Shown here: piece by piece, positions 1 through 12,300 of the stretch
How positions within the stretch are numbered: position 1 is the stretch's first letter
Layout of the letters: the number at the start of each line of letters is the position of its first letter
Source: Phoronis australis
Lineage: Eukaryota; Phoronida; Phoronidae
Reading direction: 5' to 3'
NCBI GenBank assembly: GCA_002633005.1
Contig: NMRA01000002.1
Location: forward strand, 999,628-1,063,627
DNA: 64,000 nt
Translations under genes and position numbers: made by a program
The notes under the pieces: model-generated
What the model saw: the letters and a program-made list of their open reading frames with translations, nothing else
Databases searched by the model: none
What the model was told of the DNA's origin: nothing

Positions 1-230
1 AAAAGCATACCTCGGTTTGTTTACTTCGGGCCTTGTATTGATATATCAAAATGGGTAGTATTTTAGTCACAACCAGAGGGATACCATTGTGCGGGACAAT
101 AAAATTATTGACAGAAATGCCTAGGATAAAATTAACACCTAAATGTCATTCGGAGGAAACACAATAATCGAATGCAAATTCTTTGCAACAAAAGATCCAA
201 GTCAAAACAGTAGAAAGTGCTGACCTAGAT

Positions 231-1076
231 TCTTCACCTGTTGTCGACCACACCATGTGTCACTGTAAAATGTCTAAAAGTCGATATCTTTAATGACGAG
301 AGATGATTACCTTCTGACCCCCTAAATACAATCTTAAAAGCAAAGAAGTTGTTTTGAATCCAACTATATACATATAGATGTTAAACTACACGTGTTTTAT
401 ATGGGTGTTTTATTAGCCGAGGCTGATGCGCAGTGTGAGTATTTTCACTCACACGGCGCAGCAATCTCATTTAACAAAACAGCCAAATAAAACACGAGCA
501 GTTCAACATATATCTATTGCTTTATGAGTATTGACACACGTGTATATATATAGCGAAAAATCGCCAGCAGTGAGACAGCACGCGCGATTAGTGCGGCACT
601 GATCATTCTCTGTGACGCAAAAACGTCCTTAAAGTCGCAGAGCAACATCGGCGGGTCAAACATGGCTCCATTTAAAGTAACATAACATAAGAATGGAGCG
701 GTTTATTAAGCAAAATAACACCGATGAGCCCCGTTCTTATTACAGTATAACCAAGTTCACTTGCCTTTAATATTTCACGATGTTTGAAAGGATCGCAAAC
801 TTAGACCATAACATTCGACCCAGACTATTGTTAGAAACGGGATGTCCGAAGGTAACAATGATGTTGCCTAAAACAGCGCTCAATATATCTCCAAGATGTA
901 CGAACGATTAAAGCCATGTTTAGCTGGCTAAAAACGAAAATCGAACTGGCTTTTTGCTCTAGGATTCTATTTCCGATACCACCAAGAGCACAGAAACCAT
1001 AATCCACTCAAGAAAAGACTTCAGGCTTTATGGAGGTTGGCCAACTCTAAAATTACGACTCGAAAGTAGCGCGTGT
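231..1076. repeat. Tandem near-identical copy 1 (probable haplotype duplicate)
   Basis: This 846-bp segment recurs at 1078-1923 with only a handful of substitutions, separated by a single N at 1077. A lone N at the junction of direct copies is the usual mark of two alleles joined by a scaffolder. No gene is seen inside; it holds a palindrome at 381-506. Confidence 0.85.
381..506. repeat. 126-bp palindromic foldback element
   Basis: Two arms of about 50 bp (TTAAACTACACGTGTTTTAT inward; complement of TTGAACTGCTCGTGTTTTAT) surround a perfect inner stem, GTGTGAGT-loop-ACTCACAC. The unit is duplicated at 1228-1353. A related half-unit lies on the minus strand at about 59165-59250, so this is a dispersed MITE-like family. 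Confidence 0.65.
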
Positions 1077-1077
1077 N

Positions 1078-1923
1078 TCTTCACCTGTTGTCGGCCAAAC
1101 CATGTGTCACTGTAAAATGTCTAAAAGTCGATATCTTTAATGACGAGAGAGGATTACCTTCTGACCCCCTAAATACAATCTTAAAAGCAAAGAAGTTGTT
1201 TTAAATCCAACTATATACATCTAGATGTTAAACTACACGTGTTTTATATGGGTGTTTTATTAGCCGAGGCTGATGCGCAGTGTGAGTATTTTTACTCACA
1301 CGGCGCAGCAATCTCATTTAACAAAACAGCCAAATAAAACACGAGCAGTTTAACATATATCTATTGCTTTATGAGTATTGACACACGTGTATATATATAG
1401 CGAAAAATCGCCAGCAGTGAGACAGCACGCGCGATTAGTGCGGCACTGATCATTCTCTGTGACGCAAAAACGTCCTTAAAGTCGCAGAGCAACATCGGCG
1501 GGTCAAACATGGCTCCATTTAAAGTAACATAACAAAAGAATGGAGCGGTTTATTAAGCAAAATAACACCGATGAGCCCCGTTCTTATTACACTATAACCA
1601 AGTTCACTTGCCTTTAATATTTCACGATGTTTGAAAGGATCGCAAACTTAGACCATAACATTCGACCCAGACTATTGTTAGAAACGGGATGTCCGAAGGT
1701 AACAATCATGTTGCCTAAAACAGCGCTCAATATATCTCCAAGATGTACGAACGATTAAAGCCATGTTTAGCTGGCTAAAAACGAAAATCGAACTGGCTTT
1801 TTGCTCTAGGATTCTATTTCCGATACCACCAAGAGCACAGAAACCATAATCCACTCAAGAAAAGACTTCAGGCTTTATGGAGGTTGGCCAACTCTAAAAT
1901 TACGACTCGAAAGTAGCGCGTGT
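1078..1923. repeat. Tandem near-identical copy 2
   Basis: It matches 231-1076 at an offset of 847 bp. Differences include GTCGACCACA versus GTCGGCCAAA near the start. After 1923 the sequence is unique. Confidence 0.85.
1228..1353. repeat. Palindromic foldback element, duplicate copy
   Basis: This is the same unit as 381-506 inside the second haplotype copy. The central loop has one change (ATTTTT for ATTTTC). Confidence 0.65.
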
Positions 1924-3390
1924 GTGTTTTACCTGCTGCTTGAGTTGGCAACGGAAATGGAAAACCATCACAGTAAGGATTAAAAAGAGAAAAAATCTGA
2001 GAGCAAGTCTAACTCCATTTTTGTTCTAATAACAGACTAAAGAAAGCGAAATACAACGTATGTTGACGATGATAGGTAAACTGAACTCTCCGGGAATGGT
2101 CATTTTGAAGATATCTTAGTCATAAGTCCTGTAATAAAATCACCATCACTTTCAAAATCTCCAAACCTGCTCCCTTAATGTAATATGAAGAAACAGTGAA
2201 AACGTGTTGTGGGGCCATAGCCTAGCACCCAAAGCCATACATACCCATGCACGAGCAGCAGATGCGCTTAAACAGCGGTTGACTGAAAACGAATCGTCTG
2301 CCTCCAGAATTACAGTGCTATTCATCGAAATGGTCCTCACAAGTACTTTCACACCAGATCATTCGATAATTGATTCACAAGTCACAAACGTGCCCACCAG
2401 CGAAGGCAGAAACAACAAAACATGCCATCAATAGAGCCGTCCTGGACTGAACCATTCTCTTCAGTGGAGGTAGAAAAATATATTGCATGACTGACCTACT
2501 TTTCGAATGTCAATTTGAGTAGATTAACTAACGAAGCACATGTAGCACTGAAAGTTGACTTTTTGCCAAATTCTTGTCGTCACCAATTGCAATTCAAATG
2601 CAATAAAACTAGCTTGCTTCAAGTACAATAGTGATTTACACAAAATAGAGATGGAATCTAGTACCATTGCATGTGAAGAAGTGAGACAAATGCTTATACA
2701 CGTGTGCTACGTTGAGACCAAATAACTTAAGAGTGAGAGTGATGCTGACTATTTCAGGGTGTGCTATATAAGCGCTCTTTGTAACACCTTCACGAAAAAA
2801 TCGACCGAGAAAATGTTTAAGAACTATTGAAACGGCACTGTGAAATTAAACTACTCAAGGACCTACCGTAAAAACAGGCCAAATAGAAGAAACAATATCA
2901 TAAGTCCGCAAACCTGAGTTTGATATTCTCTGGTAAATTCCATGAATCTAAGCTTTAGGCCACGCAAAGCTAGGATTCAGTTGCATCCTAGCGCAAACGG
3001 AGGGTAGTCTTTCATAGCTTTTACTCACGGGATGTATCGCTCGCGACAAGGACGATTTTTGCACGGTAAGCTTCAGGTGCGTAAGGGAACCAGTTTTAGA
3101 ATCAACCCCCTAAAAAGACTGTAATTTCCCAACTGCCTTGCACACTCAAGCTAGTCAAAAACTAGGATAAACACCTTTAGAAGTTTGGAATAATTATGTG
3201 CTTCATTCTATCACTGCGACTGCCATCGAGCGTCCTCGCCAAGAAGGCGTTGCTTCGAGGCAGATCGGCACGAGGGCCATTTATTTGACAATATGCATCG
3301 TTTTAAAAGCTTGTAGCAACGAGGTTCACTCGAAAACTTTCACAATATCGTAACATAGAATACCTGAGCCTGCGCACATTGAGTGCACTC
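1924..3390. other. Stretch without a recognised gene
   Basis: A+T-rich; a 76-codon + frame at 2204-2434 has no domain. Nothing else seen. Confidence 0.5.
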
Positions 3391-3530
3391 GGGAGTAACA
3401 TTGGCAGTCGCACAAACCGTCGTTTTTTGAGTACCCCAGTGGGTAACATTGGCAGCCTCTCAAAACGTCGGTTTGTGAGTAGGCCTACCCCCGTGAGTAA
3501 CATTGACAGCCGCTCAAACGGCAGTTTTAG
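3391..3530 (+). repeat. 48-54-bp tandem repeat, 2.5 units
   Basis: Units begin GGGAGTAACATTGGCAGTCG (3391), GTGGGTAACATTGGCAGCCT (3439) and GTGAGTAACATTGACAGCCG (3493). The minus-strand 79-codon frame therefore shows a repeated RF.RLPML motif, which is an effect of the repeat. Confidence 0.7.
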
Positions 3531-4059
3531 TTTCATCAACAAGAAACCAATTAACAGATAAGAGTATTAATTACCTTTGGTTACACGTCGTGTGCCATTC
3601 CGCACATGAATCTAATCGTCTCGCAATAAACAAGAATTCCAAAATAGACCCAATTCTCTTGCATCGTCTGCCATTTGCAGCTTTGCGCGCCAACGAGTCG
3701 GGTTGCAAATAACACTATACGAAGTACTACAATTAACCTACACTAAATTGTTAGTTGCAGACGTCGTATATCGATTGGAGCTGAAACTCCTGTGGCCCCA
3801 TAGGTAAACAATGATCGGAAAACATCCAATCCGGATAGGTCTTCCTCCGAAACATTTGATCAGCTCCCAGGTGAGATGCCAAATGAAAGATTGTATGAGG
3901 GCTTCGGTGGATTAGCTCGCCCTTTCAACTTCATGATACTATCAGGTTTGTGTTCGGCCGCAACCTATTGAGATCTAATCAGTAAAATGTCGCTATCTTA
4001 ATCACACTGCTAAGGTGTAGACTGCCTAACTAGTTATGGAAAACAAAACAAGCTTTCTA

Positions 4060-4290
4060 CTTCACGAACACCACAGTCGTTCTGCTAAGACAGAAATTTG
4101 GTCTTTCTCTCAACACAATTATTCTTAGAAAATAATAAAATTTTAATTGTGCAAAAGTGCAACCTCTCGTACTGCATACTGGTAACTGCTACTTACTGAG
4201 ATAATTTCAGCAAATTATTTCTGGAGTTTGATGAGCACATTTTTCAGCATTCTTGAAGTGGGAGCCTTCTGTCTCACTTTTATGAAACGG
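4060..4290. repeat. Dispersed repeat family D, copy 1
   Basis: It shares AGAAATTT, ACACAA.T, GTTACTGAGATAATT-like and AATTATTTCT blocks in order with 27500-27735. No coding content is seen. Confidence 0.45.
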
Positions 4291-5528
4291 ACCCCAGGTG
4301 TTACTTTCCCATCAAAACGTTTTTCTCAAGAGTTGCGTTTCTTTCTTCAAGCTTCGCATTTTTGTTATTAGATAAGAACACATGTCCGCTGTTTTACTCC
4401 TCAGCACGTTTATCAACAGTTCGAGTTTAAATGAGACGTAACTCCATGTGTTCGAAATATATTTACTTATCTATGCAGTCGAGAGATAATCCAAAAGAAA
4501 ATAGAATTCTCAAATCGTCGAATTATCTCATGTCTGTAGACGTTACAAGTTGCAATCTGCATCAGATACAACTGTTTACTAAAAGTAAACACCAATGACG
4601 ATAGACATTTAGCCGCCGACGGACATCTCTTCAGAACAACGCGTACTTTGGTAGCGCTTCATTTCGCAAAGAAATCGCCCGAGACACGTACAGCAACGTT
4701 TTTCTTTTGTCTGAAATACACTTGAAGCTTTTAGAATACGTCGAATTCGTTCTGGGTACATCAATTGCGCTATGGATTGGTTGGTTTCAAATCGTTTAAC
4801 CGTTGCACGGCTCCTTAAAGCGCCTTGTGGCGATAATCATCCAAATGAAAACGACTAGTCAAACCATACGAGTTCAAGATAAATTGTTCATCTAAAATTG
4901 TAACTATTTGATCTGCTTTTCCACGATGGGGGAAGTAAATAGGAATTTCCCAATGATTAAAGAATTTTTATATATCGTACATCCCAATATCCGCTTGTCT
5001 GCATGTCAGTCTGACTGCTTTTCTGCCCATTTGCCCTTCTGACGGCCTGACAATCCCCTAGTATCTAAATTATACAGAATTCGGAGGTGTTATAGAACAA
5101 TATCGATGAAGTCGTCAGTCCGCCCATATTCCTCCAAATTGCTCTACTTATGAAATGCTAATTGCTGCTGACGAATGTTAGTAACGGTGCTTTCGCCGGT
5201 TCTAAAAAGTGATCCTATTAACTTAGTAAGAGTTCAACCTATACTCAATAAAAAGTTGAATATTTTTTTTTTTTGAAAATCTGTTGTTCTGACAAATTCT
5301 GACCCCAAACAAGGGAATGCAGTGGAAATGAGCACTAGCATGACGCCCATACTTTTGTCGTCGAGAATACGGAATAGATGTAACCTAAGGTTGTTTAGTT
5401 AACTAATTAATAGCGTCTCACGCTATCGCAAGATCATGGATTAAGTTATCGATCAACTACACTGTTGCAAATCTCGGACTGAGGTCGCTGGCATTGCTCA
5501 CGGATAATGTTATAGGGTGTGATAATTT

Positions 5529-5781
5529 CAGGGGCGGATCCAGGATTTTGAGTTAGGGGGGGCAGGGCACAGGAATAACCAGAATTTCGCCACATGCGCG
5601 CGCCTAGCCTAAAATGTAGGGATGCAGGTGTCTCGAATTTTTGGGTTTGTGGACCTTATTGCTAAAAAACGGTGACCGGGATTTGTTCAAGGTCAATGCT
5701 GCATTGGGCATTCGCTAGCAAGCAATTCGCACCCCGAACTGCCAAATGGTATCTGGAAGAATTTTAGGCGGTGCATGGCCC
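5529..5781 (+). mobile_element. hAT-like MITE, copy 1 (right end lost at N)
   Basis: It begins CAGGGGCGGATCCAGGATTT, a terminus typical of hAT elements, and shares its interior with 47109-47440 (ACATGCGCG, AAAATGTAGGGATGCAGG, CCCGAACTGCCAAATGG). It ends at the single N (5782) just where the C-tract of the other copies begins, so the right end was not assembled. Confidence 0.65.
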
Positions 5782-5782
5782 N

Positions 5783-8700
5783 ATTTTGTTACTGGCAACA
5801 GGCTGCATGGTTGCTTGACCACGTACATCTATCTGTACGTTTAAAATTTACATCGTGAGTCAAACTGGAATATACAGCTTGTACAGCACATAAAGTGAAT
5901 AATAACTCAAAAAGACTATTGAATGACTTCAGTTCAACGGGATTCCCACTACCCATTACGCATTCTAGTCTAAGTACAGCAAAAATACAAGGAAATGTAA
6001 ACTGATTTGTGGTATTGCGCGGAGTTTTTCAAATACCTTCTCAAAAATATGTAATTTTATTGTCCAAAATGACTCTTTCTAAGTAAATTCAGTTTATTCT
6101 CTTTTGGAGGTAGCATAGAAAAAAGCTGGTGGTTAAGCACAAAACAAAGGTATCATCTCGGACCATTACTTTCAGAAACAAACCACATTTTGTTTTTGAA
6201 GTGCAGGCTGTTGTCGATGCAGTGCAGGGGACCATTTCCAAACTTAAGACACTCGCGGGTGAGATCACTCGTCTCAGAAGTAAATTGTTGTGGGGTAAAT
6301 CGTGGTGTGGACGGCACTATAGACTATTTCCTTAGGGGACAAGTCTGTTCCACAATTGTCTGACTCGTGGTTCGTCGTAAGGATTTAAGATGCTATTTCC
6401 TTGAAACTGGAACAATTACTACGGTAACTAAGATTGATTTCACATACGTGTTTCATGCTTTGTCAACGAAGTCGTTGCCATTTTGCTGCCCAGTATGCCT
6501 TGGGTACGAGCAGGAGTTGTGTTTGTGGCGCCAACGTGGGAGCACTGGCGATCCTGGCGGATCACCGTTATGGCGCGTTAGCGATTGGGTGACTCTCGAG
6601 GTCATGGAGATCGACTTCGACGTGATTTATGAGATTACAAGCGCTATACATCCATCGTGATGCAATCACATTAAGAGTTGTTTGTTCCCGATATTATTGA
6701 CGAATCAAGTGACATATTGGAAAGAAACCTCGATGTACGAGTACTTAATCCAGTTGGATGACTTTGACGACTTCCAGTACGGTCATTTTGGTGGTTTAGC
6801 CAGGGTGAAGCGTTATTTGCAGAACATCTTCCGGCGTGCATGGCGTATTATCTGAAGTAAACGTGCCAATACTAGTACTACCACTAATAATTATTTAACA
6901 TAACTATTAGTAATAGCAGTAGTAATAATTACTACTGCTACTATCATGATATGCCACCGTATATAGGCCTCACTTTGTCGTTTATGCTAACAGTCAGCAA
7001 GTAAAATGTAACTGTTGGTTCTGAATAAACATAGACCAAGGTCTGCAGTGGCACCGTGTGCCATGTCGGCCGTGAAAAATTTGCGTGCCCGACGACTCAA
7101 ATGTCATGCACCGAGATCACGAGAATGATAAACCTAGTGCAGTAAACATTTTAATCGTTTGTCCGCGTACACCTACGCAATTCGTATAAAGACAAAATTA
7201 AGTGAATGACCTTCAAACAAGACTAATTCAGTTACGGTTAACGAAAATTTGACTTTTACTGGGCTCTTAGCAAACAAGATGGTTGCAAGCCATGAGTGTT
7301 ACAATGGTAAATGAGTAAATAGACTGGCGGCGCGAGCGAAACCTGTTCATAAACTGACAGCCCATCAGGAATGCTGAAGAATGAAGCACAGAGACTCCTG
7401 CAGTGTGTTTAACGAACTGGTGCTTGTATCAGATCAAGGATCGTGACAGTCTGCGTCTAGAGTGTTACGATTAACACCAAGGATCCTGTCTGTAAGGCAC
7501 AAGGTAAATTTCAGTCTCCGATATACCGTCATAGTAATCGTTGCTGGTAAAAATGATATAAAACCGACTTCTCTTCCAAAAATGAGTTAGATCACTTGCA
7601 GTAATAAACCAAATCTCAGTCGGGGCGTGGCTGAAGAACAGGCAGTTCGTTATTAGGCCTACTCGAGAATAGTCTCAACAAGTAGGCTTGTCTTGCTGGG
7701 CATTCTATTCATTGAGCCTGGTTTGAAGCAAAAATGAATTGTTAGGTCTTCCTAAAAATCGTTTCTTATATGTGCAAGATACAAGTTGAGGGCAGCATTC
7801 TTATAGCAAGTGGTGGGTTCATCACAACCCCTTTGCCTGAGGCTGATTTAGTACAGCGCGCAACCTGTAGTGAGGGTCGCGTGATCCGTTACATGTTTTC
7901 CTTATCCGACATTCTGTGCTCTTACAAGCATCAATAGTGGATCAAAACCGGTGCATTGTGCTTTTACTGGATAACAATTGTTAAGTTATCTTGTATTAGA
8001 ACAGAAAGAAAGAGATCCAGAATTGTAAAACCTTTTAAATGATATTTTCCTGTTTTCAATGCTATGCTTTTTTGAAAAAATTAATTTACTGGTATTGCAT
8101 TTTTAAATGTTTAAAAGCATTTATTCAAGTCGGTAGTAATTGTTTGATCTCGTTAATGTTGCTTACAGTGTACGTTGTACTTAGTAGAGTTCATCGCACC
8201 AGTCTAGAGTTAATAGTTGTTTCGTCTACACCAAACTAAGAACATTACCACAGTCGCCCACCACTGCTTCTCAAACGCAATACTTTGGTGCGGTGTCAGA
8301 AAAAGTTGGCTTAACCGACTTCTTTCGCCCGAGAGGACAACCATCGATTGCGTTCATAAAGAACTTGTCGCTACATGTAAATAAGGCGACTTTGAGGGCA
8401 AAAATACGCCATAGTCAACTTTTGTTAAAGCTAGGATGTTTTACACCACAAAATATTTACGGGAGAGTTATGTTTTGCGTGAAACAACGAGAGTGCTAGA
8501 AATAGTCCTATTAGGTCATAATTAGTTCTGGTCTGCTCCCAAATCGTCTTGAGACATGAGTCTCAAAACTGGCAAAAGATGGCACTCGGTTTAAAAATAA
8601 AGGATCTCGATCCGTTTCACAAGTCACAAACTCAGACTATATTAGCATTTGAGTCTGGTGTAAATCTTTTTGATAGCTCGTTCTTGACTGGTCAATGAAT

Positions 8701-9110
8701 GACGAGGCTTATATAAATTAGTTGATCAGAAGAAACATGATTTATATGCTAAATTGAGTGGCACTGATAAAAGCAAAGCTGTGATCATCATGAACGATGC
8801 TCATGTTCAAGGTGGGGGGAATCAACAATTGGTCGGACTTTAAAACCAGCTGACTGGACTGCAAAATCCTGTAACGGGTGTTCTAGCTTGGGGGTTGGAC
8901 GTAAAACGCAATCAGGGCCGGCCGGTACCTCAGAACCTGATGGCCGCACCAAAAAAAAACTGTTTGGCCGAACCTTATGCGGGTTGGGCGGTGCTCAAAC
9001 ACAATGACCGAACAAATTGCCGATTTCGAACAAAACAAACAAACGGGTTCGGAAAATCAACACTAGATGTCATTCGAATCCTTTGAGAATTTCAAAGCCA
9101 GTCTCGGAGG
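5783..9110. other. Mostly empty stretch
   Basis: It contains the palindrome at 6914-6940 and open frames at 6129-6335 and 6367-6660. One possible 52-nt exon (6207-6258; AVVDAVQGTISKLKTLA) lies between an acceptor GTGCAG and donor GTGAGA. No recognised gene. Confidence 0.4.
6914..6940. repeat. Perfect 13-bp-arm palindrome in a TAG/TAC trinucleotide tract
   Basis: TAGCAGTAGTAAT, one base, ATTACTACTGCTA. It sits inside a (TAN)n-like tract at about 6868-6960 and probably arose by slippage. Confidence 0.7.
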
Positions 9111-9299
9111 AAGTCCGGCCGTTGTGTTTGATCACCGGCCAATTGGCTATAGCACCAGCCATCGTGTTTTAGGTCCAGCCAACTGTTTTTTTGGGGGGAT
9201 GAAGCCATCGCGTTTTGAAGTCCGGACAACACGTTTGATCAACGACCATTTGTTTTTGCAGTCCAGGCAAGTGGTTTTGAATTCCGAACAATTGTTGCC
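9111..9299 (+). repeat. ~20-bp degenerate minisatellite
   Basis: About nine units resembling AAGTCCGGCCAATTGTTTTTG are visible (AAGTCCGGCC at 9111, AAGTCCGGACAACACGTTTG, CAGTCCAGGCAAGTGGTTTTG). Weaker related units may extend upstream to about 8835. ORFs across it on both strands are repeat translations. It runs into a C-tract and the N at 9320. Confidence 0.6.
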
Positions 9300-9320
9300 C
9301 CCAAATGCACCCCCCCCCCN

Positions 9321-12300
9321 CGGCTGCAGTACCACTGTACACTCTGTTTTCGTATCTCATAACAGTTATCCAAAAAGTAGATGCATGCTAATAACATCTT
9401 TAAGCAACAGCTGAACACACATTTGCCTACAAAATAAGAAGTAGGAGCGAATCTCTCGGCAAGATTACCGTTTCAGTTGCTATCAGGTGAACTAGGGGTA
9501 AACTACAAGCCCCCATACATATCAGCTGGCTAACTTTTTGTTTCTGAAAACATGGACAACTAAAATTACCGCGTCACAGCGTCAATTTTCAAATAACCAC
9601 AAACCTAAACCAATTATGCTATTTTTGCTTAATATTTCAAATCGTCAGTGGTATTCAATATTGTCTCAAATGTAACCGGTTTTATCGTGAGATCATTCCA
9701 AGACCGATCCATCACAAGAGAGACTCTGCTGAATTCTTAGAAATCGTCATCAGTGAATAAAACGAAATATGCAGATGCGATATGCAGCAGGAAAAAGTGG
9801 ATATTTTGTTTTGATCAATTTACGTTTAGTAATCACTATAATTAATTGTTTTAAGCGATTGCCTATTCCGAATGCATCCTTTGGCAGAGTGCAAGGGCCT
9901 ACGTATATCCAAGCACAGACGAACATCTACGTTTTTACTGGCAGCTAAGTGCAAAGGTCTCGACCCCTAAATTCTTTGAGTCCATCCTCGAATATACGTA
10001 GCCAACTAAATTTTGCAATTTACTCGATGACCCAATCGGCCGTTTTCAGCTGACCTAGTTATTCGATTCAATTTGGGACACAAATTCAAACCAAACTGGT
10101 CCCCCTGCTGGCTACGCGTGTCTCTAACGCGGAACAAATCCTTTTCACTTTGGAAAACCCAGCTTGCCGACGAGAAACACTCGTCGTGAGTAACTTTGAA
10201 AATGCAGATCAGGTCAATTTTATATGCTGGGAAAGCGCAGTAATAACGAGACATAAAGTTAAACGTTAAATGGCCTGGAGTTCTGTCTCACGGGGAATGG
10301 GAACGGTTGTGAAAGCTTGCGAATAAGCGTTAGGTACACGTTCGCTGGAAGCAGTGCATTTTAAAGTATTTTTTCACACAAGTTGTCGATTACCTGTGGC
10401 CAAACGGACCATTTTCTGTGCCAAGTTCGCACGCAAGCGTCCTGCGTATACACAATTGTATTAGAGAGCAGTTCTCAAGTAAACCTATTCATCAATGCAT
10501 TGGCTGTAGTGATCTATTTCAACCGCGTTGACAAACTTCTAACCAACGAAGTTTTGTATAAGGGAATGATAGAGACATCAACAATAGAACGGCTGTTGCT
10601 CAATGACTTTTACGGCTGCGGAATCATTCATTAATTCATCATAACAATGCTTATAAGAATGCACGGTATTCCCACAAACTTTACCTCGGGCAAGTTTTAT
10701 GCGTCGATCTGAAATTGACACGTTTCACCTTTCACGGTTTGAAATTTGCTTTAGTGCGAATTTTCTATGTATTCTTTTGTAAACTGAACAGTCTTTTGAC
10801 ATTAAATTATACGCCATCGTAAAATTCACAAGCGGCTTAGATATTTATGGAATTTCAAGAGCTTCTTTCTTGCTAGTTATTAAACCACTCTTTCTCATTG
10901 CACGGCATCGTTTCTTCGACCTTGACATGTCAGACAGATCGTCTAAATGATTTCCAAGATACACAATATTGGTTATTCCAAAAAGAAAATAGTCCAGCTG
11001 AATAAATCACACGTATACGCAACAACCAAAACGACAGACCTTTAGCTGGTACTGAATAGTGGGGTCCCGCGTTACCTACGTTTTGAATTATTTCAAACAG
11101 CTAATCCAAGTAAATGTAGGAGTTTCAATTTCACTTTTGTAACACCTGACGAAACAATTACAATGAACGTTTGCTGGTTGTATGAGGACGAAGATCGGGC
11201 TGATTAATAATGTTACCGTATTCCTTTGAAATAGTTATCTGAGAAGATGGATTCAATTAAAACTAACACACAATGCTTGTGTGTTGCAACAAGGCAAAGC
11301 AACAATTATTTGATCAGAACATGTGATTAACAAGCTGGTAAAATGAAATTCTGTTTTCCAACGACAGGTATGCAACAAAATTATGTTATTTTGATCAAAC
11401 GCATTAATTCGTGACGTCAGCAAAGGTTAGTTTCTTACTGCAAAATCGATCCATTTACTCTCAATTCCTTATAACGACAGTGAAAACTGGCCTCACAAAG
11501 TTTGTAAAAACAGCCTTCTAAAATAGTAAGCGTAAAAAGGATTGAGTTTGTTGAAATCAGACAGCTACATTGGCGCATTTGAGAAGCCAAATGGGCAGTA
11601 CTAATGAGTAAGTGGACACTATTGAGATTTGTACATTGACCCGTGTGTGATCTAGGCGTTTTCATCATCTATGTCATTAGCGCACGTTAACTTCACGCAC
11701 ATATAGGTCACTGATCCTGGGCACGCACCACTAACTGAAGTTGCGTCGCACCGGCAAACCCCAAAATCTTATTTCCATGTCAGTTCTTGGTTTTCTTTCA
11801 GATTGTTTCTTTTTGTAGTCTGTTAAATTTTGAGAACCCCATTTCCTCAGACCGTGGAAATTGTATCCAGTAGCAATTCAATTACTTGATCTTCTGTTTA
11901 ACGGCATCCTAACGACTAGTGGCAAGACACGAGGACGACTGTGCATTGATAAACCAATTACGGCCACCGCATGGGAAACATAACTGTGACATAAAATAGG
12001 TTTATTTTGGGCGTCGGCATGAACTCTTCTTGATGTTGGACAATCACTGTGAAAACCGGAGCTTTTGTTACGATGGCAATGCCATTTCTTGAGTGGAAGT
12101 GAACGGCAGGTGGTAATACGGAAATTCCGCATACAAAATCGAATAATGCCCTCTGTCACGGCGACGAGCGAGGAGCTGCTACCGTTGGAATGTAAATTGA
12201 AGCTGCTACGAGCCCGTGATACGTTGAAGATACGAACGTTTGATTTGGATCACTTTCCGCTGTAAACTTGGTCTACACTTGTTCCCTTAACACAGATGAA

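Noticed and set aside
2058-2075. YVDD-like reverse transcriptase motif
   Set aside because: The surrounding frame has stops and no other RT motif.
3810-3869. + strand first exon MIGKHPIRIGL... ending at CAG|GTGAGA
   Set aside because: The donor is good, but two frames are open through it and no second exon was identified.
9067-9414. 115-codon ORF as a gene
   Set aside because: It spans a minisatellite, a C-tract and an N; no domain.
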